The notes: a model not told the origin generated them from the sequence alone. A DNA stretch of 64,000 nucleotides from Hymenobacter cavernae (GCF_014641455.1 NZ_BMHT01000008.1:1-64000); one strand, 5' to 3'; shown: positions 33,501 to 42,527, counted from the first letter of the stretch. Numbers and translations: made by a program.

Positions 33501-35682
33501 CATCGAAGCCAAAGCTGGATTCCGCCATAAACCCAACTAGCCCTCTGTCGGCAGCCAGGGTCCACTGAGTTCCGAAAGAGATATCAGAGTCGCCGATAGT
33601 AAAGGCATTCCCCGCGGCACAGCCGTAGAAGAACATAATCGGGTACTTGCCTTTATTATTATAGTTATTGGTTGGGTCGTTGATGTTACCTAGGTTCAGG
33701 TCGAAGCGGTTGAGGGAGCCATGTCCGAAATACGTCATCAACGAGAGCCCGGTATTCAACTCTGCAGCCACGTTAATGTTGACCGGAAAACTACTGTACC
33801 CGCCTACCGTGGAGCGCATATACGTTTTAACCACCTTCCCGGCAAAGAGCGGCTTTTCAATGTGCTGCTTATAATCATTCAGATAGCCTTGAAACTGCGC
33901 AAACTGACTTGGGTCTTCCCCACCAGCCAAGTGCAGCACGTTCTTCCGCCAACCGGCTACTCCCAGCGCTTCATGCTCCCTGAGCTTGTTTAGATAGTTG
34001 AGCACCTCGGTGGATGTCTGGGCCGAGATTCGTCCGGTCGCCATCTTCGCTACATAGCTGTTGTTCTGCCAGTCAGCGGTAAAGAAGGCATCCGAGGCAC
34101 TGCGGGTGCTGGTCGGAACCAAGTCTTTGAACGGCGAGATATTGGGGTTTTGCCGGTGATATCCATTAAGGTACTCGCCCGTAATCAGACCTTTACCCAG
34201 CAGCAGCAGGCTCTTAGGGCGGTTATCCGTCAGCATCCATTGCGCAAACTGGCGGATGGCCAGCGCCGACTTCTCTCCGTAATGAAACTGATTATAAAGT
34301 TGCTCGGATGTTACGACCAGCGTATCGTAGCGCCCACCAGCTACCGAACCTCGGTAGTCGGCATAGGCCCGCACGGGGTTGGCTACACTGCCCACGGGCT
34401 TCATCAGGGCAGCATGACTGACGATCAGAAAGTTAGAGGAGCTAGGAGTAAATGCCCGAAAACTCACCTTCTGGGCGGGCGTTGGCGGCATTAAGGGCCG
34501 CGCCATATCGGCTACCAGAAGTTGGTGGGTTCGCCCGACGGCGGTGGGAAATACGAAGCCACGCTTGGTGCTGCTTACGGCCTGTCCTTCCACCCGCTGT
34601 ATGTTATACACGTCCGTTATATCGTAGCCGCGAGTAGTGGCCGGGATAGTATCCAGTACAAAATACGGCTGACCGCTTAGCGTGGAATCATTGGCAAAGG
34701 CAACGCTGCGCCGGTTGGCAAACCAACGGTTGGTTTGCGGGTAAGTCAGGCGCACGTAGCCAATCCGATACCGATCCGCAGTGCCCCCGGAAGGTGTAGG
34801 ATTTACCGCATCAAACCGCAGCACTACCCGCTGATCGTTCTGATTTACAACATTATCTCGTTGTAGCGAATATATTCGCTTAGCTCTGGCATATCCAGTG
34901 TATTGGATAGTACCTAGCTCAATCGTACTTCCGGAAGTCGAAAACGTTGAAATTTTGGTCGCGTGCTCAGCGCTTGAGCTACCAGCTACCAGAACCTCTA
35001 TGCGTGGTTGTGGCCCTAGGGGCGATACACTACGCACTGAGTCGGCCGAGGAATAGCCGACTCTGCCATAAACAAGCTCTCCTGATAAAAATGCTTCCTG
35101 CGGCTCGGCCCAACTTTGCCAGATGTAGCTGTCTAGGCTAACATCAGAGTAATCTTCTTTCTGAATCTTCAGGCTCGTCTGCAGGCGGTAAGGCTGCGGA
35201 GTGCCTGTGCCCGCCAGGTTCGATTCGCTCATGCGCTTGCCTTGGGCCGTGGCCGCTACCGTCAGGAAGTAAGCAGCTGTATCGGTATAGAGGCTGTAGA
35301 GATTGTGAGGCTGGTCACTGGGCTGTTTGTACATGCCACGGTCGAGTTGCCCGTCGTTGCGCTGACCGTAGAACTCGATAAAGGTTGTCGGGTCGAGTGC
35401 GGTTTGGTTGCCACCTACGTAGATAGCCACTTCCTTGCCCCGGCGCCACAGTTGCAGCCGTTGTGGGTCAGCACTAGTCAGACCCGCCTGGGCTAAGTAC
35501 TGGTAGTTAAGACGGTAGAGCCCGTCCTGGGCTACTTTGATTTTATAGTAGTGCTGGCCCGGCACAATCCACTCGTTGCCATAAGGCCCCGATTGAGCGG
35601 CAGCCGATCCACTACGTAATAGAAACAGACTCAGAAAAAAACACCAGCTCACTAGCTGGTGCAAGCGGTAGCATTGTAGCAT
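30574..35682 (-). CDS. C25-family T9SS sortase-like protein PorU2
   Basis: A 1702-residue exported protein with signal peptide (CFFLSLFLLRSGSAAAQ). The C25 (gingipain-type) peptidase core lies at about 420-770 with the catalytic pair His in MTYFGHGS (near 654) and Cys in FFYGCAAGNAF (near 688). Several beta domains follow, and a FlgD-like C-terminal module (IFPYPNPITSKAKFVFTL, then YAWNGTDEFGDQLANGTYLY). The length is well above canonical PorU (about 1150) and fits the long PorU2 group. It would cleave the C-terminal signal of T9SS cargo at the outer membrane. PorV-like protein encoded next upstream. Confidence 0.82.
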   Translation of the reverse strand: MLQCYRLHQLVSWCFFLSLFLLRSGSAAAQSGPYGNEWIVPGQHYYKIKVAQDGLYRLNYQYLAQAGLTSADPQRLQLWRRGKEVAIYVGGNQTALDPTTFIEFYGQRNDGQLDRGMYKQPSDQPHNLYSLYTDTAAYFLTVAATAQGKRMSESNLAGTGTPQPYRLQTSLKIQKEDYSDVSLDSYIWQSWAEPQEAFLSGELVYGRVGYSSADSVRSVSPLGPQPRIEVLVAGSSSAEHATKISTFSTSGSTIELGTIQYTGYARAKRIYSLQRDNVVNQNDQRVVLRFDAVNPTPSGGTADRYRIGYVRLTYPQTNRWFANRRSVAFANDSTLSGQPYFVLDTIPATTRGYDITDVYNIQRVEGQAVSSTKRGFVFPTAVGRTHQLLVADMARPLMPPTPAQKVSFRAFTPSSSNFLIVSHAALMKPVGSVANPVRAYADYRGSVAGGRYDTLVVTSEQLYNQFHYGEKSALAIRQFAQWMLTDNRPKSLLLLGKGLITGEYLNGYHRQNPNISPFKDLVPTSTRSASDAFFTADWQNNSYVAKMATGRISAQTSTEVLNYLNKLREHEALGVAGWRKNVLHLAGGEDPSQFAQFQGYLNDYKQHIEKPLFAGKVVKTYMRSTVGGYSSFPVNINVAAELNTGLSLMTYFGHGSLNRFDLNLGNINDPTNNYNNKGKYPIMFFYGCAAGNAFTIGDSDISFGTQWTLAADRGLVGFMAESSFGFDANLDAYADLLHKLLFNEPVWYGKPVAAVQNEVARRLMPMYLGNSAGINMLMSTIWQGDPALKLYAPEKPDFVVADSLLQIKPIGTEPVQASSEKFNLLVKVKNLGKVTYDSVRISVSRQITGQTPRLITPKAFRQAWRDTIYTIEIPNTGVVFGDNRFVVNVDYKNEVVELDETNNQASINFSFLQGGVTALNPPEFGIVASNNVHLVGQTNDLLGAQRKFEMELDTIPSFNSPLVSRTQVDGTLLAEWRPVLPTIANRDSIVWYWRLRFQTPQAGENPEWSTSSFRVINGSSGGWSQSHYGQFRRDVLTDGLSVDTPSGKWTFREITQGITLRTQGGSTGAVSTFQNSYGITVQNAGSPYVNNCLVNLPDMLVAVFDGRSFKRLPKLGTNYYICGQDDQFFYHFASSGTDHMNTLSGQNRLLALLNEVPDGAYVAMVSMNRLGYVSFTPALKAKLASLGSRLINQLQDGDPFAFVGQVGAGANPVQELTYDASSTVPRIEQVITLDATLRTQTGKATITSTRIGPAQQWTTLFHTVRTEASDSYKLSIVGIDAAGTETVLNPNVTDRALALSNIAAKDYPYLQLVLELSDTLKRTAPQLEQWLVAYQGVPEGVVRRDQVTPATAYDAATLLQQATQTGYITLPVTFQNISNVDFGTPLKARITVRDGKNVVRTDDITAPATLKADGSVVFPMRLNVIGLTGTITGQVDVNPRLLPELNYFNNQLTLPPFTLVDNNLPPVLDVAFDGQHILNGDIVSATPTILVQLKDENKLQPVTNASNFNLFLTKPGQATPVQVNMTGSDIVFTADPEKGISRVEYQPGKSAALTDGVYTLEAQARDANSTAAGTENYKISFEVISRSAITNIFPYPNPITSKAKFVFTLTGSELPRNMKIQIMTLTGKVVREILMNELGPLHIGNNITEYAWNGTDEFGDQLANGTYLYRVVMDDPDTKFSRRGTAADKAFKKDWGKLVLLR

Positions 35683-35772
35683 CCGGCAATTAGGATAGGA
35701 AATGTTACGGATCGGTCAGGCAGCGGCCCGCCCTGGCAGCGACGTTCTCAAAAGTCGTACCTTAACTTATTG

Positions 35773-36876
35773 TTATTTAAAGCCGTAGCCCAGCGACACG
35801 ATGATGGAGTTAACGGAAGAGCCCCCTAGCTTATCTACCGCTAAGCGCGTGAGCGCCATATCCAGCCGCAGCCCGCTCAGCGCCAGCCCAACACCTAGGT
35901 TCGGCTGCGGCCGCCACTCATCTTTACCTGAGACGCCGCTGGGTATCTTCTGGATATTGTTTACACCACCGCGCAGAAAGATCAGGTTATTATAGGCCAC
36001 CTCCACTCCCGCGTGCGGATCAATACTGATGAGGCCAGTGGAAACCAGCGTGTTGCGCCGGCCATCCGTGGTGATGTCAAAGTCGGCGGCGGCTAAAGCT
36101 GTAAACTGGCCTGGCAGCTTAAAGGCATGCCCCACGCCCAGGATGAACCTAGGTAGGGTGATTTCATTGCTGTTTTTGGGAACAGAATCGCCGACGGTAG
36201 CGGGCCCTTGGAAGCTGTCGGCGTTTATCTGCCAAGCGTTGAAGGTGGTCGTAATATCCCGCGCCATCAAACCCAGGCGCCAACCGCCGTGGTTGTACTG
36301 CACGCCCGCATCGATGCCAAAGCCATACGCGTTGGCAAAGTCGCCCATGTTGCGGTAAATGATTTTGCCGTTGGCCCCAATCGACAATCCTTCGACATTG
36401 CCAACCTTGCGCGCGTACGAGAGCAACAACGCATAATCGGCTACCGAGAAGTACGTGATTCTATCATAAGAAATCTGGCCGTACTCGTTTACCAGCGCCC
36501 GTGTGTCGGCAATATTATCCACACCCACCCGGATAATGCTCGCCCCGATGGCACTCTTATCATCTAAAGGCATCGCAAACGACGCGTAATCATTCTTCAC
36601 GATACCCGAGAACAGCTCAGAGTGCATGAGCACCGCGTCGTATTTGGTCTTGAGCGTAGCCAATCCCGCAGGGTTCCAATAGCCGGCAGTAGCATCGTTA
36701 ACCAAGCCTACCTGCACGCCGCCCATCCCCAGCGCGCGGCCACCTACTCCGATATTAAGAAAGTCATTGCTGTATTTGGGGGTAACATCCTTGCTCTGGG
36801 CAGCCGCGGAGGCTGCCAAGCCTAGCGTGAAAACAGTTCCGAGAAGCAGCTTGGTGATTTTGGAGAAGTGCAGCAT
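35773..36876 (-). CDS. PorV/PorQ-family outer-membrane barrel protein
   Basis: A 367-residue protein from ATG 36876 (MLHFSKITKLLLG), with signal peptide ending at ASAAAQ. The mature N-terminus (FLNIGVGGRALGMGGVQVGL, then AGYWNPAGLA) is the PorV/PorQ signature and FadL-like. It ends in the aromatic-terminal strand SLGYGFK. PorV shuttles T9SS cargo to the sortase PorU in Porphyromonas. Located 90 bases upstream of the PorU2 gene on the same strand, so the pair is likely one operon and a matched shuttle-sortase set. Confidence 0.88.
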   Translation of the reverse strand: MLHFSKITKLLLGTVFTLGLAASAAAQSKDVTPKYSNDFLNIGVGGRALGMGGVQVGLVNDATAGYWNPAGLATLKTKYDAVLMHSELFSGIVKNDYASFAMPLDDKSAIGASIIRVGVDNIADTRALVNEYGQISYDRITYFSVADYALLLSYARKVGNVEGLSIGANGKIIYRNMGDFANAYGFGIDAGVQYNHGGWRLGLMARDITTTFNAWQINADSFQGPATVGDSVPKNSNEITLPRFILGVGHAFKLPGQFTALAAADFDITTDGRRNTLVSTGLISIDPHAGVEVAYNNLIFLRGGVNNIQKIPSGVSGKDEWRPQPNLGVGLALSGLRLDMALTRLAVDKLGGSSVNSIIVSLGYGFK

Positions 36877-37128
36877 AGAATAAGTAAAGAGACGAACGGT
36901 TAATCCGCAGTCGAACGCAAGATACTCAATTCTAGTGCGTCCTGAATTCCTGATTGTAAGCCAAAGCAGCACAAATCAGACCATTAGATTTTTCAGGTTT
37001 TGCGGCTACCTAGGTCTGCTTGCTGTCCAGTGCGTGCCGTATGCCAGTATTTTTCTTAAAAGCAACACTCTATACGCCAGTATATTAACCAAAAAAACTA
37101 ACACATAAGGCAGAAATCTTAAAGCATA

Positions 37129-37171
37129 CAGTACTTTTTTTGCTTTAGTACCTTGCGTTGCATAGTACCTT
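37129..37171 (+). promoter_or_regulatory. Three AGTACYTT direct repeats, candidate PadR operator
   Basis: AGTAC occurs at 37130, 37147 and 37164, an exact 17-base period, each followed by TT or CTT. The last two overlap and follow the -33 region of the promoter at 37176-37183. Position suggests repressor binding, possibly by the PadR protein encoded next. Confidence 0.5.
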
Positions 37172-37183
37172 CTATTATATTTG
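37153..37183 (+). promoter_or_regulatory. Bacteroidota-type promoter for the padR-pspC operon
   Basis: TTG at 37153-37155 and TATATTTG at 37176-37183 with a 20-base gap. The padR ATG follows 31 bases later. No other feature in 36877-37150. Confidence 0.62.
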
Positions 37184-37213
37184 TCTCATTCTTCACCGAT
37201 TTCTGCCTCAGCC

Positions 37214-37573
37214 ATGAAAGTAGAGAACACCCAAGTGCAGATGCGGAAGGGCATTCTGGAGTTCTGCATCCTGGAAATCATTGCCCGCGGCGAGGTCTAT
37301 GCGTCAGATATGCTGGAGGAGCTCACCGCCGCCCGCATGATCGTGGTAGAGGGCACCCTCTACCCGCTGCTGACCCGCCTCAAAAACGCCGGCCTGCTCG
37401 ATTATACGTGGAAGGAGTCCACGAGCGGCCCGCCCCGTAAGTATTACACCCTCACCCCGTTAGGTCAGGAGTTTCTGCACGAGCTGCGCCTGACGTGGGA
37501 AGAGGTTTCGGACTCCATCCGCATTATTCGCCAGAGGCCGCACGCCAATGGCTCTGCCCCACCGCTGGTCTAA
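37214..37573 (+). CDS. PadR-family transcriptional regulator
   Basis: A 119-residue protein from ATG 37214 (MKVENTQVQMRKG). Winged helix with FCILEIIARGEVYASDMLEE, VVEGTLYPLLTRLKNAGLL and the wing GPPRKYYTLT. A short C-terminal helix suits the small PadR subfamily. It precedes a PspC/DUF2807 membrane protein by 48 bases, a pairing frequent in Bacteroidota, and probably represses the operon. Confidence 0.92.
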   Translation: MKVENTQVQMRKGILEFCILEIIARGEVYASDMLEELTAARMIVVEGTLYPLLTRLKNAGLLDYTWKESTSGPPRKYYTLTPLGQEFLHELRLTWEEVSDSIRIIRQRPHANGSAPPLV

Positions 37574-37621
37574 TACCCCGGTCCCGTTTTTTTCGAGTTA
37601 ATCTTGAATTGCAGCACTGAG

Positions 37622-40255
37622 ATGAAAAAGAACATCAGTATCAACCTCCAAGGCCTGATCTTCCACATTGAAGAAGACGGCTACGAAGTGCTCGGCCGCT
37701 ATCTGACCGAGGTAAGAGCACACTTCAGCAGCTACCGCGGCCACGAAGAAATCGTGGCTGACATCGAGAGCCGCATTGCCGAGCTATTTGCGGCCCGGGT
37801 ATCCACCAATAAGCAGATTATTACGCTGGAGGACGTGCAGGAGATGGTAGCCAAGATGGGACGGGTGAGCGACTTCCAATCGGCGGATGAGGCCGAGGAG
37901 GAAGAGGAAGCGCTGGCGGGCGGGGCAGCTACTTATTCTGAATACACGGCTAACGGCACCGCTGCTGCGGGTGCAACCACCGCCACGGCTGCCAATGAGC
38001 CTAAGCGCCTGTACCGCGACATGGCCAACCGCAAGATTGCGGGTGTAGCCGCGGGCCTAGCTCGTTATTTCTCCACTAATCCGCTGTGGTTCCGCCTAGG
38101 TTTCTTAGCGCTTTTCATCATTTTGCCGATTCTGCTCGATGATACTCGCTTAGAAGATCTTGGCGGCAAGCTTTCCGGCCTGGCCTTCCTCAGCTACGTG
38201 GTGCTCTGGATTGCGCTTCCTAAGCGCTATGACACACCGCCCGCCAACGAAGATCCAACGTTCAAAAAATTGTACCGCGACACGGACAATGGTAAAGTAG
38301 GTGGTGTATCAGCCGGTTTGGCCGCTTACTTCAAGACCGATGTAGTGCTCCTCCGCATTCTATTTGTGGTATTTATCTTCGCCGGCGGCTTTGCCATTCC
38401 GCTCTACATCATCCTCTGGATTTTGCTGCCCGAGGCTAAAACCGTATCGGATAAGATGCGAATGCGCGGCGACGCGGTTACCCTGTCCAGCATCGATAAC
38501 TCCTTGCGCAACAACGCCCTGGATGGCGACGGAGCCAGCTCCAGCCGGCCCGTGGGTACGTTTCTGGAAGAGCTGTTCCGTAACCTAGGTCCGCTGTTTG
38601 CCTTTATTGGCACTGCTATCCGGTGGTTTGTGGGCGCAATGCTGGTTGTCATCGGCTTCTTGTTGCTGCTGTCGCTCACTATTGCCTTAGGTGTAGGAGT
38701 TGGCTTGGTGCCAGAGTCGCAGAGCTTTGTACACACGGGACCGTTCCCGCCTTACTTCTTCATGAATAGCGTACCTACCTGGTCGCTGTTTGCCTTCTAT
38801 CTCACGGGTGCCATTCCGGCCTTATCTATGCTGCTGCTTGGCCTAGGATTGCTTTTGCGCCGCTCCATTCTGAAGCGCACGGCTAGCTTATCCCTGTTGG
38901 GCTTATGGCTGCTGAGCATTATGGGCACGAGCATAGCAGCCGTGCGCATCAGCCGCGACTTTCAGGATGAAGGCTCCTACTCGACCACCCGCAACTTCAC
39001 GCCTAGCCCTTACCCCACGGTGGTGCTGCAAACCCGTGATTTTGAGCATATGACCGACCGCCCCCGCATTACGCTGGTTAGTACCGATAGTGGGCAAGTG
39101 ATTCGGATGGAGCAGGAAATTACGGCGCGCGGCGCCAGCGAAGCCGCTGCTATCGAAACCGCCGCTAACAGCGTAACTTATGGCGTGCAACAGCGCGACT
39201 CCGTACTGACGTTCGATGAGAGTGTCCGCTTCCGACCCGGTGCCACGTTCCGCGACCAGAAGATCTCGCTGGTGCTGCATTTGCCAAAGGACAAAACCTA
39301 CCGCTTATCCAGCAGCTTTGCTTATTTGCTTGACGAAGAATCATTTGTCAACAATCATCGTCCGGAGGAGGTGCAAAGTCGCCGTTTCCGCCTGCGTGGC
39401 AATCAGCTGGAGTGCATCAGCTGCACAGAAGCTGAAATGCACGATGAGCGCGACAATGATGACAATGACGGCGACGATGTACACGTAGACCTAGGTAATG
39501 GGGAAAATATGCGCGTGCACGTCGACACCGACGGCGGCAAAGATGGCGACGTGGATGTAAAGGTTGATGTCGACCGAGCTAGCTTCCCAACTGAGCTAGG
39601 TGCTTATGGCTCAGGCCGCCGCACCTTCAACCAGCGCGACTTCGAACGCATCGAAGCCAGTGGAGCCTACCGCGTCTATGTGCGCCAAGGCAGCGAATTC
39701 AAGATTGAAGCGGCCGGTGAAGAACGTGACCTGCGCGACTTGCGCGTGGACACGGAAGGTGACCGGCTGATAATCCGGAACCGCAACTCCGGCTCGTGGT
39801 TCAGCTTCTCCAACCGCAACCGCAACCCCGTCCTGATTCGGGTGCAAGTGCCCACGCTTCGTGGCCTTGATCTGAGCGGCGCCTGCCGGGCCGACGTAGC
39901 TGGCTTCAGCGGGGAGGCGCTGACCGTAGAACAATCCGGTGCGTGCGCCGCGGTGCTGGATGTAGACGTACCCCGCCTTGACCTTGACCTGAGTGGCGCC
40001 TGCCGCACTGATCTGCGGGGCCGCGCCAACGAGCTACACGCCGAAGGCTCAGGTGCCTGTCAGATTCAGGCCCTAGGTCTGCAATCGGAACGAGCCAACC
40101 TGGAGCTAAGTGGCGTGAGCCGGGCCAGGGTGCGGGTTGCCAATGAGCTACGCACCGACCTGAGCGGCGCCAGCTATGTCGACTACGCCGGTAACCCTAC
40201 AGAAGTCAAGAATGAAACGTCAGGCTCTTCGCGGGTCACGCACGTGAAAGAGTAA
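37622..40255 (+). CDS. PspC-domain membrane protein with C-terminal DUF2807 (head GIN) domain
   Basis: An 877-residue protein from ATG 37622 (MKKNISINLQG). Residues 1-85 form a cytoplasmic domain; two PspC domains follow (RLYRDMANRKIAGVAAGLAR near 137 and LYRDTDNGKVGGVSAGLAAY near 217), each with TM helices. Further TM helices lie at about 330-365, 380-425. An Asp-rich stretch near 610-655 (DERDNDDNDGDD) precedes a DUF2807 beta-helix (FNQRDFERIEASGAYRVYV, repeats of LDLSGACR). PspC proteins sense envelope stress; DUF2807 is predicted adhesive or structural. The acidic stretch could bind calcium. Confidence 0.88.
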   Translation: MKKNISINLQGLIFHIEEDGYEVLGRYLTEVRAHFSSYRGHEEIVADIESRIAELFAARVSTNKQIITLEDVQEMVAKMGRVSDFQSADEAEEEEEALAGGAATYSEYTANGTAAAGATTATAANEPKRLYRDMANRKIAGVAAGLARYFSTNPLWFRLGFLALFIILPILLDDTRLEDLGGKLSGLAFLSYVVLWIALPKRYDTPPANEDPTFKKLYRDTDNGKVGGVSAGLAAYFKTDVVLLRILFVVFIFAGGFAIPLYIILWILLPEAKTVSDKMRMRGDAVTLSSIDNSLRNNALDGDGASSSRPVGTFLEELFRNLGPLFAFIGTAIRWFVGAMLVVIGFLLLLSLTIALGVGVGLVPESQSFVHTGPFPPYFFMNSVPTWSLFAFYLTGAIPALSMLLLGLGLLLRRSILKRTASLSLLGLWLLSIMGTSIAAVRISRDFQDEGSYSTTRNFTPSPYPTVVLQTRDFEHMTDRPRITLVSTDSGQVIRMEQEITARGASEAAAIETAANSVTYGVQQRDSVLTFDESVRFRPGATFRDQKISLVLHLPKDKTYRLSSSFAYLLDEESFVNNHRPEEVQSRRFRLRGNQLECISCTEAEMHDERDNDDNDGDDVHVDLGNGENMRVHVDTDGGKDGDVDVKVDVDRASFPTELGAYGSGRRTFNQRDFERIEASGAYRVYVRQGSEFKIEAAGEERDLRDLRVDTEGDRLIIRNRNSGSWFSFSNRNRNPVLIRVQVPTLRGLDLSGACRADVAGFSGEALTVEQSGACAAVLDVDVPRLDLDLSGACRTDLRGRANELHAEGSGACQIQALGLQSERANLELSGVSRARVRVANELRTDLSGASYVDYAGNPTEVKNETSGSSRVTHVKE

Positions 40256-40260
40256 CTGCG

Positions 40261-40317
40261 TTGAGTGACTGAGTGGATGAGCAAGGTTTTTTGAACGTCA
40301 TCCACTCAGTTACTCAA
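40261..40317. repeat. 20-bp palindrome between convergent genes
   Basis: TTGAGTGACTGAGTGGATGA (40261-40280) pairs with 40298-40317 with one G-T position. It overlaps the 3' end of the cca gene (stop near 40310). Likely shared terminator. Confidence 0.7.
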
Positions 40318-41758
40318 CTGAAACCAGGGAGCCAAATGGTGAGGTGTCTCCCGGAGGAAGCCCTTTTGCCTTTCCGAGCTGCAACAGGAAGGCAAAGGCT
40401 TCCTCCATTTCGTTCCGGATTTTACCGTCCAGAATGGCTTCCAGCACCGCATCCTTCAGCTCACCTACTTCGCGAGAAGGCTTCAGCCCAAAGGTTTGCA
40501 TGATGACTTCACCGGTAATGACGGGCTTGAAGTTGCGCAGATGGTCTTTTTCCTCCACGTCCTTCAGCTTCTGCTCGACCACCCCGAAGTTGCGCAGATA
40601 GCGCGCTACCCGCTGGTGGTCTTTGCTGGTTATATCCGCTCGGCACAAGGTCATGAGGCGGTCGATATCGTCGCCGGCTTCGAAGAGCAGGCGGCGCACC
40701 GCCGAGTCGGTTACGGTTTCTTTCACCAAGGCAATCGGGCGCAAATGCAGGCGCACGAGCTTCTGCACCTGGCGCATTTCCTCCCCCAGGGGTAGCTTTA
40801 GCTCCGCAAAAATTTGGGGAACCCAGCGAGCACCTTTGTCCTCGTGCCCGTGAAACGTCCAGCCTACCTTCGGGTCGAGGCGCTTGGTGGCGGGCTTAGC
40901 AATATCGTGCAGAATGGCCGCCCAACGCAACCACAAGTCGCCGCCCGCCGCCGCTACGTTGTCGAGCACCTGCAAGGTGTGGTAAAAGTTGTCCTTGTGG
41001 GCGTGCTGCCCCACGCGCTCCACCCCGTAGAGTTGCGCCATCTTAGGGAAAATCAGCTGCAACAAGCCACTCTGAAATAGCAGCTTAAAGCCGTAGCTAG
41101 GTTTAGGTGCCTCAATAATCTTGTTCAGCTCCACCGTAATCCGCTCCTGCGACACAATCTTGATGCGGTCCTTGTTGCGGGCAATGGCGTCGTAGGTGTC
41201 GGGCTCGATATCGAAGTCGAGCTGCGTGGCAAAGCGCACGGCCCGCATCATGCGCAAGGGGTCGTCGGAGAAAGTAATATCTGGATCGAGCGGCGTGCGA
41301 ATGGTTTTGCGCTTGAGGTCGCCCACGCCATCGTAGCGGTCGACTAAGGCGCCAAAATCTTCCGGGTTCAGGCTCAGACCTAGGGCATTAATGGTAAAGT
41401 CGCGCCGGGCTAGGTCTTCTTCCAACGTGCCAGCTTCTACCTCAGGCTTGCGAGAATCGGCCCGGTAGCTTTCCTTGCGGGCACCCACAAACTCGACTTC
41501 CACGTCAGACGTGGGCAGCATGGCCGTCCCGAAGTTCTTGAATACTGTGACCCGTGGCCGGCCCGGCAGCTTTTTCCCGACGGCCTGCGCCAGCTCAATT
41601 CCATCGCCCACGCACACCACATCGACATCCTTGCTCGGCCTTTCCAAAGCTAGGTCACGCACAAAGCCGCCAATCACGTACGCGGGATAACCTAGCTCGC
41701 CGGCAGCGGCAGCAATGGTGTGAAACAAAGCCAGATCAGGGAGTTGCGGGGACTTCAT
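40310..41758 (-). CDS. cca: CCA tRNA nucleotidyltransferase with HD domain
   Basis: A 482-residue protein from ATG 41758 (MKSPQLPDL); an upstream TTG is possible. The nucleotidyltransferase motifs are VIGGFVRDLAL and KDVDVVCVG (DxD), then RRDFTINALG and the RNA-binding region DPLRMMRAVRFATQ. The HD phosphohydrolase motif is AAILHDIAKP near 265. Adds or repairs CCA ends of tRNA. Since tRNA-Lys here encodes CCA, repair is part of its task. TACCTTTG promoter element at 41785-41792. Confidence 0.92.
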   Translation of the reverse strand: MKSPQLPDLALFHTIAAAAGELGYPAYVIGGFVRDLALERPSKDVDVVCVGDGIELAQAVGKKLPGRPRVTVFKNFGTAMLPTSDVEVEFVGARKESYRADSRKPEVEAGTLEEDLARRDFTINALGLSLNPEDFGALVDRYDGVGDLKRKTIRTPLDPDITFSDDPLRMMRAVRFATQLDFDIEPDTYDAIARNKDRIKIVSQERITVELNKIIEAPKPSYGFKLLFQSGLLQLIFPKMAQLYGVERVGQHAHKDNFYHTLQVLDNVAAAGGDLWLRWAAILHDIAKPATKRLDPKVGWTFHGHEDKGARWVPQIFAELKLPLGEEMRQVQKLVRLHLRPIALVKETVTDSAVRRLLFEAGDDIDRLMTLCRADITSKDHQRVARYLRNFGVVEQKLKDVEEKDHLRNFKPVITGEVIMQTFGLKPSREVGELKDAVLEAILDGKIRNEMEEAFAFLLQLGKAKGLPPGDTSPFGSLVSVE

Positions 41759-41784
41759 AAGCAAATCGTAAGCGAAACTTCCCG

Positions 41785-41792
41785 CAAAGGTA
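41785..41792 (-). promoter_or_regulatory. Promoter -7 element for cca
   Basis: CAAAGGTA on the plus strand is TACCTTTG on the minus strand, 27 bases before the ATG at 41758. Confidence 0.5.
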
Positions 41793-41884
41793 GAAGGTCA
41801 TTCCGAGAGCAGCGAAGAATCTGACTTACCCGACTCAATAAGTTGAGTCGACTTCTGCTGTTGTGTCCGGAATAACCTAGGTTT

Positions 41885-42460
41885 TCAATCACGCACAACT
41901 TCCAGCTGCCCATCGGGTGTGAAGCGCACCACGCGCGACGGCGCGACGGTCGTGACGTCATTCTGCCGCCAGCTCACCACGTAATCGGCCTGCCGAATGA
42001 TCCGAGGATCAACGGCGACGTAGGTGGCGGGCGTTGGCTCACCACTCACGTTGGCCGACGTCGAAACCAGGCCATGCCCAAGCCGCCGGACCACTTTGTG
42101 GCAAAACTCATCCTGGGGAATGCGCAGGCCAACGGTGCCATCGGGGCCTATTAATTGTGGCGCTAGGTGGTGAGCAGCCGGTATGATGTAGGTTGTCGGC
42201 CGGGTCTGGGCTGCCAGCGCAGCTTCCAAGGCTTCAGGCACTTCGCTCACGTAGCGCGCCAGCATCTTCAGATCTGCCACCAGTACAATGCTAGGTTTGC
42301 CCTCCGGCCGACCTTTTATTTTATAAAGCTGCTCTACCGCTTTCGGCACTTCGGCATCGCAGCCCAGCCCCCACACCGTATCTGTCGGGTACAAAATCAC
42401 TTGCTGCAACAGCAAGGCATCAACGGCAGCGTCAACTTCCTGACGGAAAAAAGAATTCAT
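41885..42460 (-). CDS. tsaC: L-threonylcarbamoyladenylate synthase (TsaC/Sua5 family)
   Basis: A 191-residue YrdC-domain protein. Motifs: LYPTDTVWGLGCDA, YKIKGRPEGKPSIVLV, VGLRIPQ and LVSTSANVSGEPTP. It makes threonylcarbamoyl-AMP for the universal t6A37 tRNA modification. The length is that of TsaC, without the Sua5 domain. An ACCTAGGT flanks it on each side (41877 and 42461). Confidence 0.92.
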   Translation of the reverse strand: MNSFFRQEVDAAVDALLLQQVILYPTDTVWGLGCDAEVPKAVEQLYKIKGRPEGKPSIVLVADLKMLARYVSEVPEALEAALAAQTRPTTYIIPAAHHLAPQLIGPDGTVGLRIPQDEFCHKVVRRLGHGLVSTSANVSGEPTPATYVAVDPRIIRQADYVVSWRQNDVTTVAPSRVVRFTPDGQLEVVRD

Positions 42461-42527
42461 ACCTAGGTTTTACTTACTTAAAGGAGAATCACGACTTAGA
42501 ATCGAATCATTGCAGCGCCAGAGCAGA

